Assembly: GCF_003254585.1 (NCBI RefSeq)
Contig: NZ_QJGZ01000035.1
Location: 1-64,000 of the forward strand
Direction: 5' to 3'
DNA from: Flavobacterium sharifuzzamanii
Lineage (GTDB): Bacteria; Bacteroidota; Bacteroidia; Flavobacteriales; Flavobacteriaceae
DNA: 64,000 nucleotides
The notes beneath the pieces are model-generated. The model saw only the letters and a list, made by a program, of their open reading frames with translations, made no database searches and was not told where the DNA came from. Shown here in pieces: positions 25,281 through 34,883 of this stretch (positions are counted from its first letter, which is position 1; every line of letters starts with the position of its first letter). The translations under genes and the position numbers were made by a program.

Positions 25281-25310
25281 TTGTTAAAGTTATTTTAATT
25301 TCTACATTTG
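25281..25310 (+). promoter_or_regulatory. Promoter of the first TonB receptor gene
   Basis: TTG at 25281-25283, a 19-nt spacer, and TACATTTG at 25303-25310 are a perfect match to the Bacteroidetes promoter consensus. The start codon is 56 nt downstream. Confidence 0.8.
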
Positions 25311-25324
25311 CATTGTTTTTATTT

Positions 25325-25336
25325 ATTCTAAATAAA
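25325..25336 (+). promoter_or_regulatory. Shared motif ATTCTAAATAAA, possible iron operator (site 1)
   Basis: The motif lies 14 nt after the -7 box, at or just after the likely transcription start. It recurs exactly at 27771-27782 and with one change (AATCTAAATAAA) at 28773-28784, each time upstream of an uptake gene. Binding by a Fur- or DtxR-type repressor is inference. Confidence 0.5.
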
Positions 25337-25365
25337 ATTAATTATAAACCAAATTCAAAATAATA

Positions 25366-27684
25366 ATGAATTACCTCCATTTGAAAACTACGCGTTTTCT
25401 ATTTTCAGTCAGTCTTCTATTTTCGTTTTTATCTGCCTTTGCACAAAACCACGGAAAAATTAAAGGAACAATCACAACATCTGATGGCGATGCCGCTGCC
25501 GGTGTCAATATTATTCTTAAAAACACAAAATATGGCACCGTTTCTAATGACGACGGTAGTTTTGAATTTAACAGAGTAAAACCAAGCACTTACATTATAC
25601 AGGTATCTCTATCGGGCTACGAAACGCTTGAAAGAGAAATAATTGTCACTGAATATGAAACCATTACTACTAATTTACAATTAAAGGTCTCCAATAAGGA
25701 GCTGAATGAAGTGGTCGTAAATGGCAAGAAAAGCAACTTGTCAAAAAAGACCGATTATGTCGCTAGAATGCCATTAAAGAACCTAGAAAATCCGCAGGTT
25801 TACAATGTTATCCATAAAGAACTATTACAAGAACAAATTGCGGTAGACATAAGAAGCGCAGTTCAAAATGCTACTGGCGCAATCTCAAAAATATATCCTT
25901 CTGGCGGACTTGAAATTAGTTTTAGAGGATTCAGTACAGGTGTAAACGCACGAAACGGAATGGAAACTCTTTCTGGACGAAGCTCAATCTCAATTGATAA
26001 TGCCGAGCGAATTGAAGTGCTAAAAGGTCCTTCTGGAACTTTGTTTGGTTCTTCTGTTTCTTCATTTGGAGGAGTTGTAAACCTAGTTACCAAAAAGCCT
26101 TTTGAGACTAGCAAAACAGAGATATCTTATACTGGAGGTAGCTTCGGACTGCAGCGCGTTGCGGTAGATTTTAATATGCCTTTGACTCAGAATAAAAAAG
26201 TTTTGTTTAGAATGAACGCTTCGGCAAATACAGAAAATAGTTTCTTAAATTATGGTTTTAATAAAACTGTCTTATTTGCACCAAGCCTTATTTATAAAGC
26301 AACCGACAGATTAACCCTGAGTTTAGACACCGAGATTTTCAACACCAATAACACTCGCCCTACTTACGGACGTTCTTATGCGGCAGGGCTTACCAACCCA
26401 ACAGATCTAAAAGTAGATTACAGAACAAGCTTATTTGCCGATGATCTTGATGCGAAAACAAGTTCTCCTAAAATATTTGCTCAGGCAGAATATAAATTTT
26501 CTGATAATTGGAAATCTACAACGTTGTTCTCACTAGTAGACGAACGTGTAGATCATAGTTACCAATACTACACTGCATGGAAATCTCCAACAGAAGTTCA
26601 AAGAATGGTATCTCGTTTTGGCCCAATTCATAATAACTTCACCAATTTTCAAGAAAATATTAATGGTGAATTTTCTACAGGAAGCATCAAACATAAACTC
26701 TTAGCGGGTGTTAATTACAGATTTACAAAAGGCACATTTAAATATGCAACAACACAAGTTTTAAATGTAATTGATGTAACGACAGCTTTCGAACCAATTC
26801 GAAAAAGCGATGTAGACCCGAAATTGAAGGAAATGCAATTTGGCGTTCCAAATGAGCAGACTTTTAGTGTTTATGCTTCAGATGTAATTAGTTTTACAGA
26901 TCGTTTATCGGCAATGTTAAGCCTTCGTCTAGATAACTTTGTTCAGAAAAAATTGGAAGATACAGATGGATACAACCAAACTGCTTTGTCTCCAAAATTA
27001 GGCTTAGTTTATGAACTGGTTAAAGAACAGGTTTCTTTATTTGGAAATTATATGAATGGTTTTCAAAATGCTGGACCTGTAAATCAACCAGATGGATCTA
27101 TATTAATTTTAAAACCAATTTATGCTAATCAATATGAAGGTGGTGTAAAAGTAGAAGCATTCAATAAAAAATTAAGCACAACACTTAGCTACTACAACAT
27201 TACAATTGATAATGCTACAAGAACAAATCCTGATGGTTATAGCATTCAGGACGGAAAACAAGTAAGTAAAGGAATTGATTTCGAATTTATTGCTAATCCG
27301 ATAAACGGCTTAAACTTGACAGCTGGTTATGCTTATAATGACAATCGTATCGTTAAATCATCTGATGCTTCCATTGAAGGCAACAAGGCTAGCGGTGCAC
27401 CAGAAAATGTTGTTAATTTTTGGGTTTCATATAAATTTCAAAACACACTAAAAAATTTAGGATTTGGTTTTGGAGGAAACTATGTAGACAAACAGTATAA
27501 ATTTGAAGATGAAAGTTTTTATGCTCCTTCTTATTCAATTTACAGTGCAACTATATTTTACGACAGACCAGTATGGAGACTTGGCGTTAAATTTAACAAC
27601 CTGACAAACACAAAGTATTGGGATTCTTATGGAATGGCTCAAACTCCTGCAAACTTCTTAGTAAACCTAACGATAAGACTTTAG
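25366..27684 (+). CDS. TonB-dependent siderophore receptor with carboxypeptidase-regulatory domain
   Basis: The 772-residue product has a signal peptide (ending LSAFAQ), a CarboxypepD_reg-like domain (KIKGTITTSDGDAAAGVNII to about residue 105), a plug (GGLEISFRGFSTG, IDNAERIEVLKGPSGTLFGS, GGVVNLVTKKPFE) and a 22-strand barrel ending NFLVNLTIRL. This is the FhuA/FecA-type siderophore receptor plan: the barrel takes an iron complex through the outer membrane using TonB energy. It is followed by a terminator. With the adjacent DUF4198 gene and a second receptor it forms an iron-acquisition locus. Confidence 0.95.
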   Translation: MNYLHLKTTRFLFSVSLLFSFLSAFAQNHGKIKGTITTSDGDAAAGVNIILKNTKYGTVSNDDGSFEFNRVKPSTYIIQVSLSGYETLEREIIVTEYETITTNLQLKVSNKELNEVVVNGKKSNLSKKTDYVARMPLKNLENPQVYNVIHKELLQEQIAVDIRSAVQNATGAISKIYPSGGLEISFRGFSTGVNARNGMETLSGRSSISIDNAERIEVLKGPSGTLFGSSVSSFGGVVNLVTKKPFETSKTEISYTGGSFGLQRVAVDFNMPLTQNKKVLFRMNASANTENSFLNYGFNKTVLFAPSLIYKATDRLTLSLDTEIFNTNNTRPTYGRSYAAGLTNPTDLKVDYRTSLFADDLDAKTSSPKIFAQAEYKFSDNWKSTTLFSLVDERVDHSYQYYTAWKSPTEVQRMVSRFGPIHNNFTNFQENINGEFSTGSIKHKLLAGVNYRFTKGTFKYATTQVLNVIDVTTAFEPIRKSDVDPKLKEMQFGVPNEQTFSVYASDVISFTDRLSAMLSLRLDNFVQKKLEDTDGYNQTALSPKLGLVYELVKEQVSLFGNYMNGFQNAGPVNQPDGSILILKPIYANQYEGGVKVEAFNKKLSTTLSYYNITIDNATRTNPDGYSIQDGKQVSKGIDFEFIANPINGLNLTAGYAYNDNRIVKSSDASIEGNKASGAPENVVNFWVSYKFQNTLKNLGFGFGGNYVDKQYKFEDESFYAPSYSIYSATIFYDRPVWRLGVKFNNLTNTKYWDSYGMAQTPANFLVNLTIRL

Positions 27685-27706
27685 TTTTTTTACTCAACTA
27701 CTTCTA

Positions 27707-27749
27707 AAACCTCGAAATCTATGCATATGAAATAGGTTTCGAGGTTTTT
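27707..27749 (+). terminator. Terminator after the first TonB receptor
   Basis: AAAACCTCGAAA at about 27706-27717 pairs with TTTCGAGGTTTT at 27737-27748, then T-rich. It separates the receptor from the DUF4198 gene. Confidence 0.85.
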
Positions 27750-27770
27750 CTAAAGTTTTTATTTTTAATT

Positions 27771-27793
27771 ATTCTAAATAAAACTTATGTTTG
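27771..27793 (+). promoter_or_regulatory. Shared motif (site 2) next to a -7 box for the DUF4198 gene
   Basis: ATTCTAAATAAA at 27771-27782 is followed 3 nt later by TATGTTTG at 27786-27793, a TAnnTTTG box. No TTG is found at the -33 distance. Here the motif would lie between -33 and -7, a good position for an operator. Confidence 0.5.
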
Positions 27794-27829
27794 TAAAAAA
27801 TATCATTTTAATAATTTAAACTTGATCTT

Positions 27830-28555
27830 ATGAAATCAAATACTTTAAAAACACTAAGCTTTTTATTTTTAATGCTTTTTGCTGCACCTCAACTTTTTGC
27901 TCATGCTCTTTGGATAGAAACTAAATCAACAGGAACAAAAGGGAAAGCTCAGGAAATTTCTGTCTACTTTGGAGAGTTCTCTGATAATGACATTACAAAA
28001 GCTGACAAATGGTTTTCTGATTTAAAGGATTTCTCTTTAGTCGTAATTTCTCCATCAAAAAAAGAGACTAAATTAACGTCTAAGGCTTTAGATAATAAAT
28101 ACCAAGCCTTCTTTACACCAGATGAAGATGGTGTTTACACCATTGTAATGCACCACACGGTAAAAGATGTTTATGGCACTATGAAATTAGATTACAATTC
28201 TAGTGCAACTGTTGTGGTTGGAAATAAAGCTGCAGGAAACACTATCGCTTCTAATACTAATAAAATTGCTGTATTTTCAGAAAACGCAGATGTAGCTAAA
28301 AAAGACACTAAAATTACTGGTGTTGCTTCTTATGATGGAACTATCGCAAAAGAAACTAAAATTAAAGTAATTGCACCAAATGGATGGGAAAAAGAATTAT
28401 GGACAAATGATAAGGGAGAATTCTCTTTCACTCCAATCTGGTCTGGAAACTACATGATAGAATATGCTCACACAGATAAATCATCTGGTGAACATAACGG
28501 TAAAAAGTATGACGAAATCTGGAAAATGGCTACTTACCAAATTTCAGTAAAATAA
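27830..28555 (+). CDS. DUF4198 domain periplasmic protein
   Basis: The 241-residue protein has a signal peptide ending QLFAHALWIE, where the His directly after cleavage and a later HHTVKDVYG are typical of DUF4198, a periplasmic family with two immunoglobulin-like folds tied to metal or siderophore uptake. The C-terminal part ends GNYMIEYAHTDKSSGEHNGK. Located between two TonB receptors and carrying the same upstream motif, it probably assists uptake of the same metal complex. The exact ligand is not known. Confidence 0.88.
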   Translation: MKSNTLKTLSFLFLMLFAAPQLFAHALWIETKSTGTKGKAQEISVYFGEFSDNDITKADKWFSDLKDFSLVVISPSKKETKLTSKALDNKYQAFFTPDEDGVYTIVMHHTVKDVYGTMKLDYNSSATVVVGNKAAGNTIASNTNKIAVFSENADVAKKDTKITGVASYDGTIAKETKIKVIAPNGWEKELWTNDKGEFSFTPIWSGNYMIEYAHTDKSSGEHNGKKYDEIWKMATYQISVK

Positions 28556-28593
28556 TGCCCTAAAATTTCATTCTTAGAGTTTAATTTCAATTT

Positions 28594-28624
28594 AAAATCC
28601 TTGCTGGTTAGCAAGGATTTTTTG
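28594..28624 (+). terminator. Terminator after the DUF4198 gene
   Basis: AAAATCCTTGC at 28594-28604 pairs with GCAAGGATTTT at 28611-28621, followed by a T run. Confidence 0.85.
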
Positions 28625-28724
28625 TTACTATTTATACTAAATTAAAATAACATTAGAAAATTCTTAAGCAAATCTTAAGAAAACAATAAGTAAGTTTTAA
28701 TAAAGAAAATCACTTCATAATTTC

Positions 28725-28784
28725 TTGTTAAAGAGTCTGTATATTTATATTTGCACTCGATAATTTTTATTGAATCTAAATAAA
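28725..28784 (+). promoter_or_regulatory. Promoter and shared motif (site 3) for the second TonB receptor
   Basis: TTG at 28725-28727, an 18-nt spacer and TATATTTG at 28746-28753 form a good promoter. AATCTAAATAAA at 28773-28784 repeats the motif seen before the other two genes of this locus. The start codon is at 28789. Confidence 0.7.
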
Positions 28785-28788
28785 TACC

Positions 28789-31080
28789 ATGAAATATAAT
28801 TTACTATTTGCACTTGGATTATTAAGTTTTGCTTCTTACGCTCAAGATTACTCAAGCAACGAAACTACATCTTCAGTTACTGATACTGTAAAAAATAAAA
28901 AAGGTGAAATTCTAAACGAGGTTGTAGTTACTAAAACAAAAGAGCCAAAACCAGTAACAGCAGTTCGTTCTGGATTAAAACCAATGGATAATCCGCAATC
29001 GATACAAGTTATCGGTTCTGAAGTTATCGAACAACAGCAAGCCATCAGATTAAGTGAAGTTCTTAAAAATGCCAATGGTGTTTATGTAAGTTCTGCACGT
29101 GGTGGAGCTCAGGAGTCTTTCTTCTCAAGAGGTTATGATATGTCTGCAAACAACATGTTCAAAAACGGATTCCGTTATAATTCAGGTTCTATTCCTGATG
29201 TTTCAGGTTTAGAGAAAGTAGAATTTCTAAAAGGTAGTTCTGCATTATTATTTGGAAACGTAGCGCCAGGGGGAATTTTAAACTTAGTAACCAAAACGCC
29301 TCAATTTAAAAGCGGAGGAGAAATCTCAATGCAAATGGGAAGTTATGCTTACTACAAACCAGCATTTGATTTTTATGGAGGCCTTAATAAATCAATCGCC
29401 TTTAGAATTAATGGTTCTTACGAGAATTCTGAAAGCTTTAGAGATGTGGTGAAAAACAAACGTTTTTACATTAACCCATCTTTACTTTTTATCATTAATC
29501 CAAAAACTCAAATTACAGTTCAGGGAGATTATTTAAGTGCAGATTGGACACCTGATTTCGGAACTGGAATTATCGGAAAAGAAATTTTAGATCTTCCAAG
29601 AAGTGCTTTCTACGGATCTCTTTGGTCAAATGGAACAACTAAATCTTCTAGTGCATCGGTATTATTAAATCACGATTTTAATAAAAACTGGAAATTAAAC
29701 TTCAATAGTTCTTATCAAACATACGATAGAACACAAAAATCTACAGCTCAACTATCAAATTTAGATGACACTAAAATATATCCAATTCCAGGTTACTGGA
29801 ACAGAGGATTAACTCAGGGACAAAACTTAGAGCAAATTTTAGGAGATCAATTGAGCATTCAGGGGAACTTTAATACTGGATCTGTAAAACATCAAATTTT
29901 TACTGGTGTAGATTGGGAAAATTCGTTTGCAACTGCTTATACTTATGCTTTTAGCGAAGAAAAAGTAAAAGTAAATGGTAAGTATGATCCAAGTCTTTAT
30001 GACACTATTTATCTTTTTGATTTTGATCCGGCAACACAAAGAAATGACATTCCGAACGCAAGAGCTACTCAAATTACAAAAACAGATACAAATCGTTTTG
30101 GAGTGTATTTCCAAGATTTTATTTCTATCACAGATAAATTTAAGGTTTTGGCAGGTATAAGATGGTCTTGGCAAGAAGCTGAAGTTAGCACATACAAAGA
30201 AACTAAAACTGGCGCTGGAAATCCTCAAGATGCAGTTCCAACAGTTACTCCAAAACGTTTAGATAATGCATTTTCTCCAAAAGCTGGATTAGTGTATCAA
30301 CCAACAAAAGATGTTTCGATATTCGGAAGTTACTCTACTTCTTTCACGCCAAATACAGGAACAACTGTTGATTTACAGCCTATCGAAGCTTCAATTATTG
30401 ATCAATACGAAGTTGGTGTAAAAACAGATTTCTTTAAAGGTTTGTTAAGCACAAATGTTACTGTTTACCAAATTACAAATAGCAATTTGGCACAGATGGC
30501 GCCAACAAAAGCAGATGGAAGTGATAATTTTGACGCAAACATTAAAATGTTAAGTGGAGAAACTAAAAGTAAAGGTGTTGAAGTTGATGTTACAGCAAGA
30601 CCTGCAGATGGTTTAAATATTATTGCTGGATATAGCTATAATGATATGCGTTACACTAAAACTTCAGGATTAAACGGAAGTTTTGTTGAAGGAGACCGTG
30701 TAGCAAGAACTCCATTAAACACAGCTAACTTAAGTTTCTTCTATACTTTACAGTCTGGATTCTTTAAAAATGTTTCTTTTGGAGCAATCGGAAACTATGT
30801 TGGTGATCGTTTAGGCGGATGGAATGATGATTATGTTTGGACAGAAAACAAACCTTCAACTAATCCAAAAACGTACACGGTTACAATCAGAGATCGCGAC
30901 ATTCCGTTAGAAGGCTACGTTACAATTGATGCTTCTGTAGGATATACTTGGAATAAATTCTCTATTCTTTGCAAATTATCGAACATTACAAATACATTAA
31001 ATTACACAGTTCACGAAAACTACAGTGTGAACCCAATCGCTCCTCGTCAGGTTATGACAAGCTTGAGATACAAGTTCTAA
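28789..31080 (+). CDS. TonB-dependent siderophore receptor
   Basis: A 763-residue outer-membrane receptor with signal peptide (FASYAQ), a TonB-box-like ILNEVVVTKTKEP region, plug (SFFSRGYDMSANNM, LEKVEFLKGSSALLFG, GGILNLVTKTPQ) and barrel ending APRQVMTSLRYKF. No N-terminal carboxypeptidase-regulatory domain is present, unlike the receptor at 25366. It resembles FhuE/FoxA-type siderophore receptors. Its own promoter and shared motif suggest the locus consists of three coregulated units. Confidence 0.94.
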   Translation: MKYNLLFALGLLSFASYAQDYSSNETTSSVTDTVKNKKGEILNEVVVTKTKEPKPVTAVRSGLKPMDNPQSIQVIGSEVIEQQQAIRLSEVLKNANGVYVSSARGGAQESFFSRGYDMSANNMFKNGFRYNSGSIPDVSGLEKVEFLKGSSALLFGNVAPGGILNLVTKTPQFKSGGEISMQMGSYAYYKPAFDFYGGLNKSIAFRINGSYENSESFRDVVKNKRFYINPSLLFIINPKTQITVQGDYLSADWTPDFGTGIIGKEILDLPRSAFYGSLWSNGTTKSSSASVLLNHDFNKNWKLNFNSSYQTYDRTQKSTAQLSNLDDTKIYPIPGYWNRGLTQGQNLEQILGDQLSIQGNFNTGSVKHQIFTGVDWENSFATAYTYAFSEEKVKVNGKYDPSLYDTIYLFDFDPATQRNDIPNARATQITKTDTNRFGVYFQDFISITDKFKVLAGIRWSWQEAEVSTYKETKTGAGNPQDAVPTVTPKRLDNAFSPKAGLVYQPTKDVSIFGSYSTSFTPNTGTTVDLQPIEASIIDQYEVGVKTDFFKGLLSTNVTVYQITNSNLAQMAPTKADGSDNFDANIKMLSGETKSKGVEVDVTARPADGLNIIAGYSYNDMRYTKTSGLNGSFVEGDRVARTPLNTANLSFFYTLQSGFFKNVSFGAIGNYVGDRLGGWNDDYVWTENKPSTNPKTYTVTIRDRDIPLEGYVTIDASVGYTWNKFSILCKLSNITNTLNYTVHENYSVNPIAPRQVMTSLRYKF

Positions 31081-31105
31081 AATATTGAATTAGATGTTTT
31101 TTTTT

Positions 31106-31155
31106 ATCCCGAGATTTTCTGTTTCTCTCGAAACAGAAAATCTCGGGATTTTTGT
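31106..31155 (+). terminator. Strong terminator after the second TonB receptor
   Basis: The 19-bp arms at 31106-31124 (ATCCCGAGATTTTCTGTTT) and 31131-31149 are exact complements with a 6-nt loop, followed by TTTTTG. Confidence 0.92.
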
Positions 31156-31277
31156 TTTGAATCTAATTCAAATCTATACAAAAAATAATCTGCAACAAAA
31201 CATCTTCAAGTCTAACTTCTACTGACATACCCTTGTCACTTTAACCTATTTAATTTGCATTATAAAACACAAAAAAG

Positions 31278-31901
31278 ATGAGCAAATTAGATTTAACTAA
31301 AACAGACAAAACCTACTATAATGCTAAAATCAACCCTGAAATTGTCTTTATAGAAAAAGCAAATTATATATCGCTTACAGGTCAAGGTGATCCTTCTGGA
31401 AAAGATTTTTCAGAAAAAATTCAAGCGTTATACACCACCGCTTATGCCATTAAATTTATGCTGAAAGCTATGAACAACGATTTTGTTGTTCCTAAACTAG
31501 AAGCATTGTGGAGTTTTGATAATAAAAAATACGCATCCATCTCAATGGATGAAGCTCCGCTGAAAATTCCTCGTTCTGAATGGAATTATAGAATCATGAT
31601 TAGAATGCCCGATTTTGTAACGAAAGAACAAACCGAAGAAGCTATTGCCATTGCCGTCAATAAAAAACAAAATGCATTAGCCAAAACAATTGAATTCTTT
31701 GAAATGGAAGAAGGCAAAGTTATTCAGGTTCTTCACATTGGTCCTTTTGAAACTGAACCTCAAACACTGAAAAAAATTCAAGAATTTAGTATAGAAAACA
31801 ATCTATTACAAAATGGATTACATCACGAAATTTATCTCTCAGACTTCCGTAAAACAGCTCCAGAAAAACTAAAAACAATACTTAGAGAACCTGTAAAATA
31901 A
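31278..31901 (+). CDS. GyrI-like small-molecule binding protein
   Basis: The 207-residue protein resembles GyrI-like/SbmC-fold proteins: VFIEKANYISLTGQGDPSGK near the start, EWNYRIMIRMPDFV in the middle and VIQVLHIGPFETEPQTLKKI near the end. Such domains bind varied small molecules and often detoxify or sense drugs. A single gene with its own terminator. The ligand is unknown. Confidence 0.85.
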   Translation: MSKLDLTKTDKTYYNAKINPEIVFIEKANYISLTGQGDPSGKDFSEKIQALYTTAYAIKFMLKAMNNDFVVPKLEALWSFDNKKYASISMDEAPLKIPRSEWNYRIMIRMPDFVTKEQTEEAIAIAVNKKQNALAKTIEFFEMEEGKVIQVLHIGPFETEPQTLKKIQEFSIENNLLQNGLHHEIYLSDFRKTAPEKLKTILREPVK

Positions 31902-31937
31902 AAAACCCGACAGATTTTCTAAATCTGTCGGGTTTTG
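31902..31937. terminator. Bidirectional terminator between the GyrI-like gene and valS
   Basis: AAACCCGACAGATTT at 31903-31917 pairs with AAATCTGTCGGGTTT at 31921-31935. Both sides are T- or A-rich, so it can serve both convergent genes. The stem is similar to the one at 36181. Confidence 0.88.
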
Positions 31938-31961
31938 TTTTATAATCTCTAGTCTGCTTTC

Positions 31962-34595
31962 TTATTTCAAACCAGCCAAACTCTGCTCGATTGTAGCAAT
32001 TTTTGCTAAAGCATCGGCTTGTTTTTGTTTTTCTAAATTAAGAACTTTCTCTGGAGCTCCGTTTACGAATTTCTCGTTAGAAAGTTTTGCTTCTACAGAT
32101 TTCAAGAATCCTTTTGTGTAATTTAATTCTTCTGTCAGTTTTGCAATTTCAGCCTCAACATCAATATTTCCTGTAATCGGAATGAAATATTCATTTGATT
32201 TTACACGGAAAGACAATGCGCCGTCTACTTTTTCAGAAACATATTCGAAAGCAGAAACGTTTCCTAATTTTGTTATAATTGAATCAAAATAAGTAGAAAC
32301 ATTTTCGCTGTTGATTCCTTTTAATTCGATTGCATCTTTAAACGGAATATTTTTATCTTTTCTGATCGTTCTAATTCCAGAAATTACTTCAATTGAATTT
32401 TCGAAATCAGCAATCAATTTAGCATCAGACGCTTTTACTTCTGGCCAAGTAGAAACAATTAAAGCCTCTTCCGGAGTTCTTTCAGCAATTAACTGCCAGA
32501 TTTCCTCTGTCAAGAAAGGCATAAACGGATGCAATAACTTCAAGTTGTTTTCTAACATTTCGATCGCTTTCGCGAAAGTTACGCTGTCAATTGGCTGTTG
32601 GTAAGCTGGTTTGATCATTTCTAAGAACCAAGAACAAAAATCATCCCAAACCAATTTATAAATTGCCATCAATGAATCTGAAATTCTGTATTTCTCAAAA
32701 TTATCTTCGATGTCAACTAAAGTCTGCTGTAATTTCGCTTCATACCATTCGATTGCTACTTTTGATGATTCTGGCTGTGCGATAGTTTCTGAAACTTCCC
32801 ATCCTTTAATCAATTTGAAAGCATTCCAAATCTTGTTTGAAAATGCTTTTCCTTGATTGCACAATTCTTCGTCAAACATGATATCGTTTCCTGCAGAAGC
32901 ACTTAAAAGCAATCCTACACGAACTCCATCTGCACTAAATTTATCGATCAAATCTAAAGGATCAGGAGAATTCCCTAATGATTTAGACATTTTACGACGT
33001 TGTTTATCACGAACTAAACCTGTCAAATATACATTTGTAAATGGTTTTTCGCCTGCATATTCGTAACCAGCAATAATCATTCTCGCCACCCAGAAAAATA
33101 AAATATCTGGACCTGTAACCAAGTCATTTGTTGGATAATAATATTTAAAATCTGGACTTTCTGGATCCATGATTCCACCAAAAACTGACATTGGCCATAA
33201 CCAAGAAGAAAACCATGTATCTAAGGCATCAACATCTTGTTTCAAGTTGTCGGTTGTTAGTTGTTGGTTGTTGGTTTTTTCTTTTGCTAAAGCTAAAGCA
33301 TCTTCGATATTTTCAGCAACTACGAAATCTTCTTTTCCGTCTCCATAATAATAAGCTGGAATTTGTTGTCCCCACCATAATTGACGAGAAATATTCCAAT
33401 CACGAATGTTGTTTAACCAATGCGCATAAGTGTTTTCGAAACGTTTTGGATGTAATTTAATATCTCCTGTTTCTAAAACTGACTTAATTGCTGGTTTTAC
33501 CAATTCTTCCATTTTCAAGAACCATTGGTCAGATAATCTTGGTTCGATTACCGCTTTAGTTCTTTCAGAAGTTCCTACTTTATTTAAGTGGATTTCTGTT
33601 TTTGCTAAAGCTCCAATTTCTTGAAGTTCTTTTTCAATTTCTTTACGAACCACAAAGCGGTCTTTTCCTTGATAGTGTAATCCGAAACTGTTTAATGTCG
33701 CATCTTCATTAAAAATATCAACAATTTCAAGGTTGTGTTTTTCACCTAATGTTTTATCGTTCATATCGTGCGCAGGCGTTACTTTCAAACATCCTGTTCC
33801 GAATTCAACATCTACATATTCGTCTTCAATAATTGGAATAACTCTTCCGCAAATTGGAACGATTGCTTTTTTACCTTTTAAATGTGTAAAACGCTCATCG
33901 TTCGGATTGATACAGATAGCAGTATCTCCAAAAATAGTTTCTGGACGTGTTGTAGCAATCGTCAAGAAATCTTCTGAACCTTCAATTTTATATTTTAAGA
34001 AAAATAATTTTCCTTGCTGTTCTTCATAAATTACTTCTTCGTCAGAAAGAGTAGTTTTTGCTTCTGGATCCCAGTTTACCATTCGGTATCCTCTGTAAAT
34101 TAATCCTTTATTGTATAAATCAACAAACGATTTAATTACAGATGCAGACATATCTGGATCCATTGTAAATTTAGTGCGTTCCCAATCGCAAGAAGCACCT
34201 AATTTCTTAAGTTGCTCTAAGATTGTTCCACCGTATTTATCTGTCCATTCCCAAGCATGCTTAAGGAATTCTTCTCGGGTCAAATCGTTTTTATTGATTC
34301 CTTCTGCTTTTAATTTTGCTACTACTTTTGCTTCAGTAGCGATAGAAGCATGATCTGTTCCTGGTACCCAACAAGCGTTGAAACCTTTAAGACGCGCTCT
34401 ACGAATTAAAACATCCTGAATCGTATTATTCAACATATGTCCCATGTGAAGGACTCCAGTGACGTTTGGCGGCGGAATTACAATGGTGTACGGTGTTCTA
34501 TGATCTGGTTCTGAATGAAAATAGTTGTTTTTCATCCAGTAATCATACCATTTACTCTCAATCGTCTTAGCGTCAAATTGTGCTGGAATTGTCAT
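31962..34595 (-). CDS. valS: Valyl-tRNA synthetase
   Basis: The 877-residue enzyme charges tRNA-Val. The HIGH motif is HMGH in PPPNVTGVLHMGHMLNNTIQ and the KMSKS motif is in RKMSKSLGNSPDPLD. The editing domain lies between (TTRPETIFGDTAI) and the C-terminus ends in the coiled-coil arm (EAEIAKLTEELNYTKGFLKS). Full length. A minus-strand -7 box TACTTTTG is at 34786-34793 beyond a palindromic repeat. Confidence 0.97.
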   Translation of the reverse strand: MTIPAQFDAKTIESKWYDYWMKNNYFHSEPDHRTPYTIVIPPPNVTGVLHMGHMLNNTIQDVLIRRARLKGFNACWVPGTDHASIATEAKVVAKLKAEGINKNDLTREEFLKHAWEWTDKYGGTILEQLKKLGASCDWERTKFTMDPDMSASVIKSFVDLYNKGLIYRGYRMVNWDPEAKTTLSDEEVIYEEQQGKLFFLKYKIEGSEDFLTIATTRPETIFGDTAICINPNDERFTHLKGKKAIVPICGRVIPIIEDEYVDVEFGTGCLKVTPAHDMNDKTLGEKHNLEIVDIFNEDATLNSFGLHYQGKDRFVVRKEIEKELQEIGALAKTEIHLNKVGTSERTKAVIEPRLSDQWFLKMEELVKPAIKSVLETGDIKLHPKRFENTYAHWLNNIRDWNISRQLWWGQQIPAYYYGDGKEDFVVAENIEDALALAKEKTNNQQLTTDNLKQDVDALDTWFSSWLWPMSVFGGIMDPESPDFKYYYPTNDLVTGPDILFFWVARMIIAGYEYAGEKPFTNVYLTGLVRDKQRRKMSKSLGNSPDPLDLIDKFSADGVRVGLLLSASAGNDIMFDEELCNQGKAFSNKIWNAFKLIKGWEVSETIAQPESSKVAIEWYEAKLQQTLVDIEDNFEKYRISDSLMAIYKLVWDDFCSWFLEMIKPAYQQPIDSVTFAKAIEMLENNLKLLHPFMPFLTEEIWQLIAERTPEEALIVSTWPEVKASDAKLIADFENSIEVISGIRTIRKDKNIPFKDAIELKGINSENVSTYFDSIITKLGNVSAFEYVSEKVDGALSFRVKSNEYFIPITGNIDVEAEIAKLTEELNYTKGFLKSVEAKLSNEKFVNGAPEKVLNLEKQKQADALAKIATIEQSLAGLK

Positions 34596-34604
34596 TTACT
34601 AGGG

Positions 34605-34750
34605 TTGTTTAATCGTTAATTTGTTTAACCGTCTAATCGGTTTTGATCATCGAATTTCAAATTGATTTACTTTCTTGTTTATTGTTTAAAAAAATCATTT
34701 ATAAATCAATCTCAACGATTAAACAAATAAACGATTAAACAGTTAAACAA
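34605..34750. repeat. TTAAAC-type palindromic repeat upstream of valS
   Basis: TTGTTTAATCGTTAATTTGT at 34605 matches the complement of the segment ending AACAGTTAAACAA at 34750. The core word TTAAAC(G/A)(A/G)TT recurs in similar palindromes at 45655, 46113 and 60422. Confidence 0.65.
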
Positions 34751-34829
34751 AAAAATGGTTCAATTTTTGTATTTATAACTGACAGCAAAAGTAAATAATT
34801 AAGTAGACTATAAAAAGAGAAATAATAAT

Positions 34830-34859
34830 TTGTGTGTTAATTAAAAGAATGTATATTTA
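34830..34859 (+). promoter_or_regulatory. Promoter of the DUF1573 gene
   Basis: TTG at 34830-34832, 19-nt spacer, TATATTTA at 34852-34859: a close match to the Bacteroidetes consensus, one base off in the -7 box. The start codon is 25 nt downstream. Confidence 0.65.
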
Positions 34860-34883
34860 CTTACAATTAAAAAAAGATTTCAT

